NCBI GenBank assembly: GCA_021794095.1
Contig: JAJYRN010000017.1
Span: 1 to 58,305 of the forward strand
Source: Acidobacteriota bacterium
GTDB lineage: Bacteria > Acidobacteriota > Holophagae > Holophagales > Holophagaceae
Direction: 5' to 3'
DNA length: 58,305 bases
In this document: piece by piece, positions 42,909 through 50,026 of the stretch
Layout of the letters: the number at the start of each line of letters is the position of its first letter
Numbering within the stretch: position 1 is the first letter of the stretch
Program-made: the position numbers and the translations under genes
Notes under the pieces: model-generated
Database searches by the model: none
Seen by the model: the letters and a program-made list of their open reading frames with translations, nothing else
What the model was told of the DNA's origin: nothing

Positions 42909-44141
42909 ATGACCGATCCCGCTTGGCCCGCCGTCCCCGAAGGCGTTTGCACCTTGCCCCGGGCGATCACGGTGGACCTTGCCATCCTCGGCGCCGGCAT
43001 CCACGGCGCCGCCCTGGCGCGGGAACTCACCCTGCGCGGGGTTTCCTGCGCCCTGGTGGACCGGGGCGAGGTGGGCGGCGGCACCAGCCAGTGGTCCAGC
43101 CAGTTGCTTCACGGGGGCATCCGCTACCTGCTCACGGGTGACATCCAGCAGATGCGGGAAGGCCTCGCGGAACGCGCCACCTGGTTTCACATCGCCCCCC
43201 ACCGCTGTCGCTGGGAGGCCTTCTGGATGCCGCACCGCTCCTGGCCGGAGGGCCTGAGCCACCGCATCGGCATCGGCCTCTATGACCACTGGGGTTCGGA
43301 GCGGCCCGGCTGGCCCGCAGCGCTTCACCTGGGGGGCGTTCCCGCCTCCGTGTTCCAGGGCGATCCCCGCGCGGCGGGTGGCCCCTTCCGCGGCGCCACG
43401 GCCTATGCCGATCTGCTGACCTGGGACCGCGACCTCACCCGCGACCTCGCCGCTTCCAGTGAGGCCCTGCATCTGGATTTCCATGAGGTGGAGACCTTCG
43501 AGGACGCGGCCGGAGCCCTGCACGCCGCGCTCCTGAGGGACCGGCGGGACGGCATTCCGCGGCGCCTCGAGGCCCGGCGCTGGGTGTTCGCCCTGGGCCC
43601 CTGGACGGATGGCGCCATGGGAGCCTGGTTCGGCGAGACGCGGCCCCGACTGCGCCGCTCAGCGGGCATTCACCTCTGGTTCGATCCCGTGCCCGGCTGC
43701 GACCGCCCTTGGGCCATCCGCCGCCCGAAGGGCCGCATCCTCTTCGTGATCCCCCGGGATGGCCTGCTCCAGGTCGGCACCACGGAACGCGAGGTCGAGG
43801 AGGGCTGGGTGCCCATCCTAGAGGCGGAGCGGGAGGAACTCTTCCAGGCCCTTGAGTCCAACCTACCGGGCCTCCCCTGGCGCCAATGGCCCCTCCGCGC
43901 CGAAGAGCTGGGTGTCCGCCCCCTCGTCGCCGCCTCCGGCCGCACCACCCACCTCAGCCGCGAAGCCGTGCTGGAGCCCCACCCGCGCTTCCGCAACCTC
44001 ACCCTCGTGCTCGGGGGCAAACTCACCACCGCCCGCGCCCTCATGGACCGCCTCGCCACCACCCTCACCGGCGCGCCCTGCCCCGCCTCCCGCACCGAGC
44101 CCCTGCGGCTTTGGGATGGACAGCCCGCCAAGATCCGGTAG
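42909..44141 (+). CDS. FAD-dependent glycerol-3-phosphate dehydrogenase-like protein
   Basis: 410 aa. FAD-binding motif VDLAILGAGIHGAALARELTLRG, then VGGGTSQWSSQLLHGGIRYLLTGDIQQMREGLAER, the GlpD signature. It is about 100 residues shorter than typical GlpD, lacking the C-terminal helical DAO_C domain, so electrons may go to a different acceptor or the substrate may differ. ATG at 42909 (GTG at 42903 also in frame). The tRNA-Arg gene starts 17 bp after its stop. Confidence 0.85.
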   Translation: MTDPAWPAVPEGVCTLPRAITVDLAILGAGIHGAALARELTLRGVSCALVDRGEVGGGTSQWSSQLLHGGIRYLLTGDIQQMREGLAERATWFHIAPHRCRWEAFWMPHRSWPEGLSHRIGIGLYDHWGSERPGWPAALHLGGVPASVFQGDPRAAGGPFRGATAYADLLTWDRDLTRDLAASSEALHLDFHEVETFEDAAGALHAALLRDRRDGIPRRLEARRWVFALGPWTDGAMGAWFGETRPRLRRSAGIHLWFDPVPGCDRPWAIRRPKGRILFVIPRDGLLQVGTTEREVEEGWVPILEAEREELFQALESNLPGLPWRQWPLRAEELGVRPLVAASGRTTHLSREAVLEPHPRFRNLTLVLGGKLTTARALMDRLATTLTGAPCPASRTEPLRLWDGQPAKIR

Positions 44142-44158
44142 AATCATCCGTTCAGTGC

Positions 44159-44235
44159 GGTCCCGTAGCTCAGCTGGATAGAGCATCAGACTACGAATCT
44201 GAGGGTCGGGCGTTCGAGTCGCTCCGGGACCACCA
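44159..44235 (+). tRNA. tRNA-Arg (anticodon ACG), CCA encoded
   Basis: Cloverleaf fits: acceptor GGTCCCG (44159-44165) pairs perfectly with CGGGACC (44225-44231), discriminator A44232, encoded CCA to 44235. D-arm GCTC/GAGC, anticodon stem TCAGA/TCTGA with loop CTACGAA (anticodon ACG, read as ICG), T-loop TTCGAGT. The accessory segment begins directly after it, so its 3' end is the likely attachment site. Confidence 0.95.
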
Positions 44236-44240
44236 CCTAG

Positions 44241-44273
44241 AACCCCCTGAAGCCTAGTGCTGACGGGGGTTTT
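44241..44273 (+). terminator. Rho-independent terminator after tRNA-Arg
   Basis: AACCCCC (44241-44247) pairs with GGGGGTT (44265-44271) and is followed by TTTC, 6 bp after the tRNA CCA end. Confidence 0.65.
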
Positions 44274-44436
44274 CGCTTGTTCAGCCGGATTGTCGAAGAT
44301 CCACCACTTCGCCTCGAAGTTGTAGGTTCAATGTAGGTCAGGTGCAATAGAGGTGCAAGTCGAAATTCGCTGGAACCCGCATGGTTATTGAGTTTGCGCA
44401 TGACGATAGTGTGGAGAAGGTGCAAGACCCCCTCCT

Positions 44437-44450
44437 GTTAGCGTTCTAAC
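44437..44450. promoter_or_regulatory. Palindrome GTTAG-CGTT-CTAAC (site 1)
   Basis: A 14-bp inverted repeat preceded by CCT, shared with two sites at 55385 and 55519 that each lie 13 bp before a strong -35 box. Here no promoter is obvious. The surrounding 44274-44580 holds no gene. Confidence 0.5.
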
Positions 44451-44477
44451 GCCCCCACACGCCCTCGAAACCCAGGT

Positions 44478-44504
44478 CCCCCCCCCCCCGGGGGTGGGGT
44501 TTTT
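44478..44504 (+). terminator. C12-G5-T-G4-T5 tract, terminator-like
   Basis: Twelve consecutive C are followed by GGGGGTGGGG and TTTTT: a stem-forming homopolymer that would act as an intrinsic terminator and is also a likely sequencing or slippage hot spot. The rest of 44505-44580 carries nothing recognisable. Confidence 0.5.
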
Positions 44505-44580
44505 CGAAATCGTCCCCTCCTGGCGGCGAAACCCCCAGGGGCGCTCAACCTACTAAACGACCCGTAGCGAAAGTGGATGC

Positions 44581-45477
44581 CTAATCGAAGTCGCCTTCAT
44601 CAAACAAGGCATTCCCTCGCGTCCCCTTGCTGACGCTCCTACAGACCCCCCTCCAAATCCTGGATGCAACCTCGGTCTTGCACTTCGTTGCCAGGAAGAG
44701 ATGGTAAGCGCGAGGAACGCCAATATCCTGCTGCCCAGGTAAGGGCGAACTCGTTGGACCATGGACGTGCTCGTATTTCGCAACAGTGCGAAGCTTCTCC
44801 TCGTACCGCGCAAGTACTTGGGTCGGGGTTCCTGTTGGGTTCTCACCCAACCAGTCGACCAAGTGTGCGTGCCCATCAACATGATCAAGATTCCTGGTTA
44901 GGTCATGAGAGGTCGATAGCATCCCGACAAAATCAAGCCGATGGTGTGAAAGCTCCATCACGGCAGACCACTTGAAGTTCATACCTGGCGGGTCTACCAC
45001 AGCAACCCCCATTACAGGAAAGGCAACGCCAACCTGCTTCTTTGGAAGTATGGTTCGAAGGTCCGAGACGGTTTGATTTGCATCCTGTTTTGAAAGATAG
45101 ATTCTTCGCGAGCTGTCGGAATCAAGTCCAAGGTCAACCAGCTCGCTATACAAAGCATTCAAAACCTTCAATTTGAGTTCGTTAAATACAAATACGTCAA
45201 AATAGGTGAGCTTTTCGAGTGCAAGCAAGGCGGTGCCCTTGACTCGTTTCTTGGTTTCTCTGATCTCATTCATCCCGGGACCTGAGAATGGTTCAAAGTA
45301 GACAAGGCAACCCGCAATTCCCTTCTCGCGATTCGTTTTGAAGACATGCTGAGCCGCCGCGCAGTAGGCAGTGAATGCGTCGATTTTAATTTGGGCGTAT
45401 GAACCCGAATCTCGTACTTCCCGCTTCTCGACGGGAATATATTTCGGAACGTACCCATTCATCGGAATGATGGTCAT
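44581..45477 (-). CDS. tcmP: Three-Cys-motif partner protein TcmP
   Basis: 298 aa. Matches the TcmP family: an N-terminal GSYAQIKIDAFTAYCAAAQHVF region, then YFEPFSGPGMNEIRETKKRVKGTALLALE (a methyltransferase-like strand-loop with FSGPG), FVFNELKLKVLNAL and VAVVDPPGMNFKW (a DPPG motif like the DPPY of amino-methyltransferases). TcmP genes are known to neighbour a protein with a three-cysteine motif (Gp37/Gp68, PF07505), exactly as seen with the upstream gene 14 bp away. Biochemical function is not established. GC is clearly lower than the core genes. Confidence 0.85.
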   Translation of the reverse strand: MTIIPMNGYVPKYIPVEKREVRDSGSYAQIKIDAFTAYCAAAQHVFKTNREKGIAGCLVYFEPFSGPGMNEIRETKKRVKGTALLALEKLTYFDVFVFNELKLKVLNALYSELVDLGLDSDSSRRIYLSKQDANQTVSDLRTILPKKQVGVAFPVMGVAVVDPPGMNFKWSAVMELSHHRLDFVGMLSTSHDLTRNLDHVDGHAHLVDWLGENPTGTPTQVLARYEEKLRTVAKYEHVHGPTSSPLPGQQDIGVPRAYHLFLATKCKTEVASRIWRGVCRSVSKGTRGNALFDEGDFD

Positions 45478-45491
45478 AATCTTGTCCCCAC

Positions 45492-46217
45492 TTAGGGGAT
45501 AGGATACTCATCAAATGTCCGCCCGCGTAAGGTCCTTCCTGTTATGTGCTTTCTTGTGCCGCCCCACTGCTTGAAAAAAAACGGCACTTTGGCAGCTTTG
45601 CACTGATCCCGGATGGAGAGGACCCATTCCTCTCTCATTGGGCGGGCATGAGGTCCACTCTCACCACCAACGATTACCCAATGGATGCCTTGCAGGTTGA
45701 TCGTCCCAATGTCTTCAAGGAGAGGTTCGATTGATAGGAAGCGCACCGCAGCGGGGGTTTCTCTAAGCGCCTTGATGCGGGGGACGCCCTGTTTCCGGTT
45801 TTCGACGCTAACGCCGATCCAGATATGACGTGCATCTTCGACCCACTTCAGGTGCTTAGAGATGACGTCTTTCATCCTGTCAGGTCGCTTGGTGAGCACC
45901 TGGTAGGTATGCCAGTCGGCGGTCCTCATCGTCTTGAATACGTCCTTGATGAACCAGATGGGAACCCCCACCTGGAAGAGATCGCTCATCGAGTTCACGA
46001 ATACTCTGCGCGGTCGCTTCCAATGAAGGGGTTCTTCGACCTTTCCAGGGACTAGCCGAAGATCGAACCCCTGCTCATAGGGGTGACCGGCGATTCCACG
46101 CCATCGTTCGGAGAAAATCTCGGCATAGCAGTGGGCACACCCGGCGCTCACCTTAGAGCACCCTCGGACGGGATTCCAGGTAGCATCCGTCCACTCAATG
46201 GCGCTCTTGTCACTCAA
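45492..46217 (-). CDS. Gp37/Gp68-family (DUF5131) three-Cys-motif protein
   Basis: 241 aa, start SAIEWTDATWNPVRGCSKVSAGCAHCYAE: cysteines spaced C-x7-C-x2-C, then DLRLVPGKVEEPLHWKRPRRVFVNSMSDLFQ, WHTYQVLTKRPDRM and WVIVGGESGPHARPM. The domain plan (cysteine cluster, then a barrel) recalls a radical-SAM fold, but the spacing is not the classical CxxxCxxC. First described in phages (Gp37/Gp68). Paired with TcmP downstream; probably one transcript and one two-component modification activity. Confidence 0.88.
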   Translation of the reverse strand: MSDKSAIEWTDATWNPVRGCSKVSAGCAHCYAEIFSERWRGIAGHPYEQGFDLRLVPGKVEEPLHWKRPRRVFVNSMSDLFQVGVPIWFIKDVFKTMRTADWHTYQVLTKRPDRMKDVISKHLKWVEDARHIWIGVSVENRKQGVPRIKALRETPAAVRFLSIEPLLEDIGTINLQGIHWVIVGGESGPHARPMREEWVLSIRDQCKAAKVPFFFKQWGGTRKHITGRTLRGRTFDEYPIP

Positions 46218-46301
46218 TCGAGATCCTCGAAATGGCGGGCGCTAAAATGCGCCCAATGTCTTGAGTGTAGGGTGGGAGGGTGTTGCCTCAGAAGTGGGAA
46301 G

Positions 46302-46550
46302 CTACTTTCCCTTCCTGGATTGGGAGAGCACTGAACCCGCAAGGGATTTCGTTTCCTGACTGAACTTCTCGCTCTGAAGCACCATCGAGGCTTTGGACTC
46401 AATGGCGGTCCCACTCTGCTTACCGGTGTGCGCCTGCGCTACTACTGACCCAGCAAGCGATTTCGCGGTGGCGGAAGCGTTGGGGTTCGCAAGGGTTGTC
46501 GCAGCAAGGGTGGTTGCCTTCGGACCCGACAGCTTGGAATTCTTGGACAT
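46302..46550 (-). CDS. Small repetitive protein of unknown function
   Basis: 82 aa, basic, Ala/Ser/Lys-rich. Two clear internal copies (residues 29-44 AKSLAGSVVAQAHTGK and 67-82 TKSLAGSVLSQSRKGK) are 38 residues apart, with weaker similar segments between. The composition suggests amphipathic helices, no membrane segment. A good promoter and AGGAGAAGG ribosome site precede it. It may lead the transcript with DUF5131 and tcmP (84-bp gap to the next start). Looks like a small antitoxin-, DNA-binding- or crosslink-rich peptide, but function cannot be assigned. Confidence 0.65.
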   Translation of the reverse strand: MSKNSKLSGPKATTLAATTLANPNASATAKSLAGSVVAQAHTGKQSGTAIESKASMVLQSEKFSQETKSLAGSVLSQSRKGK

Positions 46551-46591
46551 CGACCTTCTCCTAGCCGGGGATTTACCCCTAATTGGAGAGG

Positions 46592-46619
46592 AGGATAGGC
46601 GTTAAAATAGCGAAGTCAA
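46592..46619 (-). promoter_or_regulatory. Sigma-70-like promoter of the small repetitive protein
   Basis: On the minus strand TTGACT (46614-46619) and TATCCT (46592-46597) are separated by 16 bp. The leader between it and the ATG holds GGGG-TAAAT-CCCC, a short hairpin (46567-46579). Confidence 0.55.
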
Positions 46620-46639
46620 GGCGAAAATAAAAATTTAGG

Positions 46640-47299
46640 TTAAATAATTCGTTTAATAAGGTTTTCGCCATCCCCCTTCACTGGACCCACTTTGTAGGCA
46701 GCCATCTCTACCGCGTCACAGGGTAGTAGGAGACGCGCCAATCGCTCGCCCCCTTGAACTCCGGGGTCCAACCATTCCTCATGCGCCTCGGGTGCCAGGA
46801 TCACCGGCATCCGGTTATGAATCCCCGCCATGAGGGTGTTCGGTTCGGTCGTGATGATGGTGCAGGACTCCATCGCCCCGTCAGCGGTCTCCCAGAGTTC
46901 CCACAGACCCGCGAAGTGGAAGATGCCCTCGGGATCGGCGGGGTGAATGAAGTAGGGTTGCTTCGCCTTCGCGCCCGTCGCCTTCCACTCGTAGAAGCCG
47001 TCACAGGGGATCAGGCATCGCCGACGTTTGAACGCCGCCCGGAAGGTGGGCTTCTCCGCGACCGTCTCTGCCCGGGCGTTGAAGGTCTGCCCAGGCAGCT
47101 CGGCGGCGTCCTTCCACCAGGAAGGCACCAGCCCCCAGCGCATTATGCTGGCGTCCCACTCGCGCTCACCTGCCCGAAACACGACGATGCCCTGGGTAGG
47201 GGCGATGTTGTAGCTGGGGCGGAACATCGGCGGGATGACGATGCGCCCGCCCTTCGTCCAGGCTTTCTTGAGCACCCGGGCAACGATCCGACCACACAC
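46640..47299 (-). CDS. yedK: SOS-response-associated peptidase (SRAP; YedK/HMCES-like)
   Basis: 219 aa. HMCES-type protein that forms a covalent thiazolidine link to abasic sites in single-stranded DNA through Cys2. The GTG at 47299 is chosen over an ATG four codons upstream because it yields (f)M-C-G-R, placing the catalytic cysteine at position 2. Other conserved residues: Asn in TFNARAETV, Glu in CDGFYEW and His in IHNRMPVIL. C-terminal part normal. Role in an accessory island: abasic-site protection or anti-defence self-protection; inference. Confidence 0.92.
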   Translation of the reverse strand: MCGRIVARVLKKAWTKGGRIVIPPMFRPSYNIAPTQGIVVFRAGEREWDASIMRWGLVPSWWKDAAELPGQTFNARAETVAEKPTFRAAFKRRRCLIPCDGFYEWKATGAKAKQPYFIHPADPEGIFHFAGLWELWETADGAMESCTIITTEPNTLMAGIHNRMPVILAPEAHEEWLDPGVQGGERLARLLLPCDAVEMAAYKVGPVKGDGENLIKRII

Positions 47300-47441
47300 C
47301 CAGCACCTCACTTCAGCCCCTCATCATAGGCACCCCGCCTTTGAGGAAGGGTGAGTGAGGTCCCGGATGGATCAGGGCGGCAGAATCGGCGTCTTGACGT
47401 TCGTCTTTTATTCGCCATGCTTGATACCCCTGGAGGTCGCC

Positions 47442-47705
47442 ATGGAGGTCCAAGCCCACACCACCCCCGAATCCCGTCAGGCGCTCCGGAAATACCTCCG
47501 GGACCGGCGGATGACCACCTCCGTCCACCAGACCATCACCATGCAGACCCTCAATGACCTGGAGGAGGCGCTGAGGCTGCTGCAAGGGGTCCAGCACCCA
47601 TCGGAATCCTGGGCGGGGGAGATCGAGGCGTACCTTGAACAGCGGCTCGCCAAACGCCCCCGACCCCAAGGAACGCCGCTTCCGGGGATTGCCGAGGGTG
47701 CCTGA
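47442..47705 (+). CDS. Hypothetical protein, 87 aa
   Basis: Begins MEVQAHTTPESRQALRKYLRDRRMTTSVHQTITMQTLNDLEEALRLL; mostly helical and basic, no known domain seen. A ribosome site (GGAGGT) precedes the ATG at 47442. Its TGA overlaps the next ATG (TGATG), so the two small genes form a coupled pair. Confidence 0.6.
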   Translation: MEVQAHTTPESRQALRKYLRDRRMTTSVHQTITMQTLNDLEEALRLLQGVQHPSESWAGEIEAYLEQRLAKRPRPQGTPLPGIAEGA

Positions 47706-47947
47706 TGGAACGAGGGGCGGGCTACTACTACCGAATCCGGATGCGCCTGAAAGGGCAGCTTTCCCGCCACCATTGGACGCTCGGGAAGCCCTTCACACAG
47801 AACCAGGAGGAGGCGTGGGATCTGCTGAACGAGTTCGAGGAGGTCATTTCGACCTTGGGGAAGATCGAACGATTTCTCCCACCTGATGAGCGGTTCGAGT
47901 TGACCTGCAAGGTGCGGATGATTCTGCGCCAGCATCGTCCGGGATAG
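47705..47947 (+). CDS. Hypothetical protein, 80 aa, coupled to the preceding gene
   Basis: Reads MERGAGYYYRIRMRLKGQLSRHHWTLGKPFTQNQEEAWDLLNEFEEVI; an N-terminal basic/aromatic strand region and a C-terminal helical part (ERFELTCKVRMILRQH). No family recognised. Possibly a small partner of the 87-aa product. Convergent with the DUF3024 gene. Confidence 0.55.
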   Translation: MERGAGYYYRIRMRLKGQLSRHHWTLGKPFTQNQEEAWDLLNEFEEVISTLGKIERFLPPDERFELTCKVRMILRQHRPG

Positions 47948-47978
47948 AGGCACGGTTCCTGTTCTGCCTGAGCTGGGA

Positions 47979-48347
47979 TCAGCCCCAGAAAATACCCGTG
48001 GGGTCCTCGTCCACTTCTTTCAGGAGATCAGAGAAGCGGTTGGAAGAAGGGCGTTCGTAGTAGGGATGCCACTTCCCATTGCGATCCGAGCAGAACAGCG
48101 ACCATTGACCGGTGGCGGCGGCGTATCTGAACTGCGCCACCTTGATGTCCACCCATTTGTCAGGCTGATCGAACAAGGGACGCAGCTCGCAGAGCGTGAC
48201 GCTGCTCCCCCTCCAACCGGACTCTACCCTTACCCGGTCTCGGACATCTGGAGGAACCCTGCGTTCGCAGAAGGCAGCCAGTTCCTGGTCCACGGCTGTC
48301 TTGAGGGCGGACGGGATGGGCACAAAGCACTCCTCGGGATGAAGCAT
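47979..48347 (-). CDS. DUF3024-family protein
   Basis: 122 aa. Matches the DUF3024 pattern: CERRVPPDVRDRVRVESGWRGSSVTLCELRP, VAQFRYAAATGQWSLFCSDRNGKWHPY and the C-terminal VDEDPTGIFWG. ATG at 48347 is taken rather than an upstream one, because the extra N-terminus is not family-like. Function unknown; it often accompanies accessory genes. Divergent from hsdM. Confidence 0.8.
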   Translation of the reverse strand: MLHPEECFVPIPSALKTAVDQELAAFCERRVPPDVRDRVRVESGWRGSSVTLCELRPLFDQPDKWVDIKVAQFRYAAATGQWSLFCSDRNGKWHPYYERPSSNRFSDLLKEVDEDPTGIFWG

Positions 48348-48432
48348 TGAGTGAATCAGGTTCGATCGGACACATTTTGACCAATGTACTGGGTCAGGAT
48401 CGCCAAGGGGTTCTCCTCTGCCCTGGATGGTA

Positions 48433-48450
48433 GATAATCCAGAGGTTATC
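48433..48450. promoter_or_regulatory. Candidate operator upstream of hsdM
   Basis: An imperfect palindrome GATAATCC-AG-AGGTTATC (arms GATAA/TTATC) ends 16 bp before the hsdM ATG. TAGATAAT in its left arm could be a -10 box, so a bound protein would block the R-M promoter. Confidence 0.35.
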
Positions 48451-48466
48451 AAGAGACAGGACGGTC

Positions 48467-50026
48467 ATGAACCAGGACATGAAGAAAACGCTATGGGCGG
48501 CGGCGGACAAGCTGCGGGCGAGCATGGACGCGGCGGAATACAAGCACCTGGTGTTGGGGCTGATCTTCCTTAAATACATCTCAGATGCCTTCGCGGAGCG
48601 ACGGGACACGCTCAACGAATCCTTCCAGAACCCCAAGAGCGACCTCTACGTGGGCGACGCCAACCAAGCGAATGTGCTGATGGAGGACCGGGACTACTAC
48701 ACCGAGGACCATGTGTTCTGGGTGCCCGCCTCCGCCCGCTGGGAAGCCATCCGGGGCGCCGCCAAGCAGCCCGACATCGGCAAGCGGGTGGACGAAGCCC
48801 TCATCGCCATCGAGCAGGAGAATCCACCCCTCAAGGGCGTCCTGGACAAGCGCTTCGCCCGCACCCAGCTCGAACCGGGCAAGCTGGGCGAACTCATTGA
48901 TCTCATCTCCTCCATCGGCTTCGGCGGCAAGGACAGGGCGAAGGACACACTGGGCGAGGTCTACGAGTATTTCCTGGGGAAGTTCGCTTCCAACGAAGGC
49001 AAAAGGGGAGGCGAATTCTATACCCCCTCCTCAGTAGTGAGGGTGTTGGTGGAGGTGCTGTCGCCTCACAAAGGGCGAGTCTATGACCCCTGCTGCGGCT
49101 CCGGCGGGATGTTCGTCCAGTCCGAAAGGTTCGTGGAATCTCACGGCGGACGGGCGGGGGATGTCTCCATCTACGGGCAGGAATCCAACCCCACCACCTG
49201 GCGTCTGGTGGCGATGAACCTGGCGATCCGGGGCATGAGCGCCAACCTGGGCAAGGAACCCGCCGACACCTTCACCCGCAACCAGCACCCCGACCTGCGG
49301 GCGGATTACGTTCTCGCCAACCCCAAGTTCAACATGGATGACTGGGGCGGCGAGAAGCTGGAATCCGATCCTCGCTGGGTCTATGGCACGCCCCCGGCAG
49401 GCAATGCGAACTTCGCGTGGCTCCAGCACATCCTCTTCCACCTGAGCCCCTCGGGCAGCGCCGGGGTGGTCCTCGCCAACGGCTCCATGTCCTCCAACCA
49501 GAACAACGAGGGCACCATCCGCCGCGCCATGGTGGAAGGCGATGTGGTAGAGGCGATGGTCGCCCTGCCGCCCCAGCTCTTCTTCAACACGCAGATCCCC
49601 GCCTGCCTCTGGTTCCTGGCGAAGGACAAGACCAAGCATGGGCGGAATCGGAAGGGTGAAGTCCTGTTCATTGACGCCCGCAAGCTGGGGCGCATGGACA
49701 CCCGCGTGAACCGGGTTTTCGACGAAACGGACATCCAGAAGATCGCCACCGCCGTCCATGCGTGGCGCCAGGACGGGGAGACGACAGAAGCCTACGCCGA
49801 TGTCCCCGGCTTCTGCCGCGCCGTGAAGCTGGCGGAGATCGCCGAGCATGGCTTCGTGCTGACACCGGGACGCTACGTGGGCGCCAAGGAGGTGGAGGAC
49901 GACGATGAAGCCTTCGCCGAGAACATGGACCGCCTGACCTCCCTGCTTGCCGAGCAGATGGAGAAGGGGCAGGAGCTGGACGCCATCATCCGTGAGCGAT
50001 TGGGGAGGCTCGGGTATGGCGTCTGA
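48467..50026 (+). CDS. hsdM: Type I restriction-modification methyltransferase subunit HsdM
   Basis: 519 aa N6-adenine methyltransferase. N-terminal HsdM helical domain (TLWAAADKLRASMDAAEYKHLVLGLIFLKYISDAF), SAM-binding GSGG motif in VYDPCCGSGGMFVQS, and the catalytic motif as LANPKFNMDDW. Most homologues have NPPF; the second Pro is Lys here. Then PRWVYGTPPAGNANFAWLQHILFHL, strongly family-typical. Overlaps hsdS by 11 bp. With HsdS it methylates the recognition sequence; with HsdR it restricts. Confidence 0.96.
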   Translation: MNQDMKKTLWAAADKLRASMDAAEYKHLVLGLIFLKYISDAFAERRDTLNESFQNPKSDLYVGDANQANVLMEDRDYYTEDHVFWVPASARWEAIRGAAKQPDIGKRVDEALIAIEQENPPLKGVLDKRFARTQLEPGKLGELIDLISSIGFGGKDRAKDTLGEVYEYFLGKFASNEGKRGGEFYTPSSVVRVLVEVLSPHKGRVYDPCCGSGGMFVQSERFVESHGGRAGDVSIYGQESNPTTWRLVAMNLAIRGMSANLGKEPADTFTRNQHPDLRADYVLANPKFNMDDWGGEKLESDPRWVYGTPPAGNANFAWLQHILFHLSPSGSAGVVLANGSMSSNQNNEGTIRRAMVEGDVVEAMVALPPQLFFNTQIPACLWFLAKDKTKHGRNRKGEVLFIDARKLGRMDTRVNRVFDETDIQKIATAVHAWRQDGETTEAYADVPGFCRAVKLAEIAEHGFVLTPGRYVGAKEVEDDDEAFAENMDRLTSLLAEQMEKGQELDAIIRERLGRLGYGV

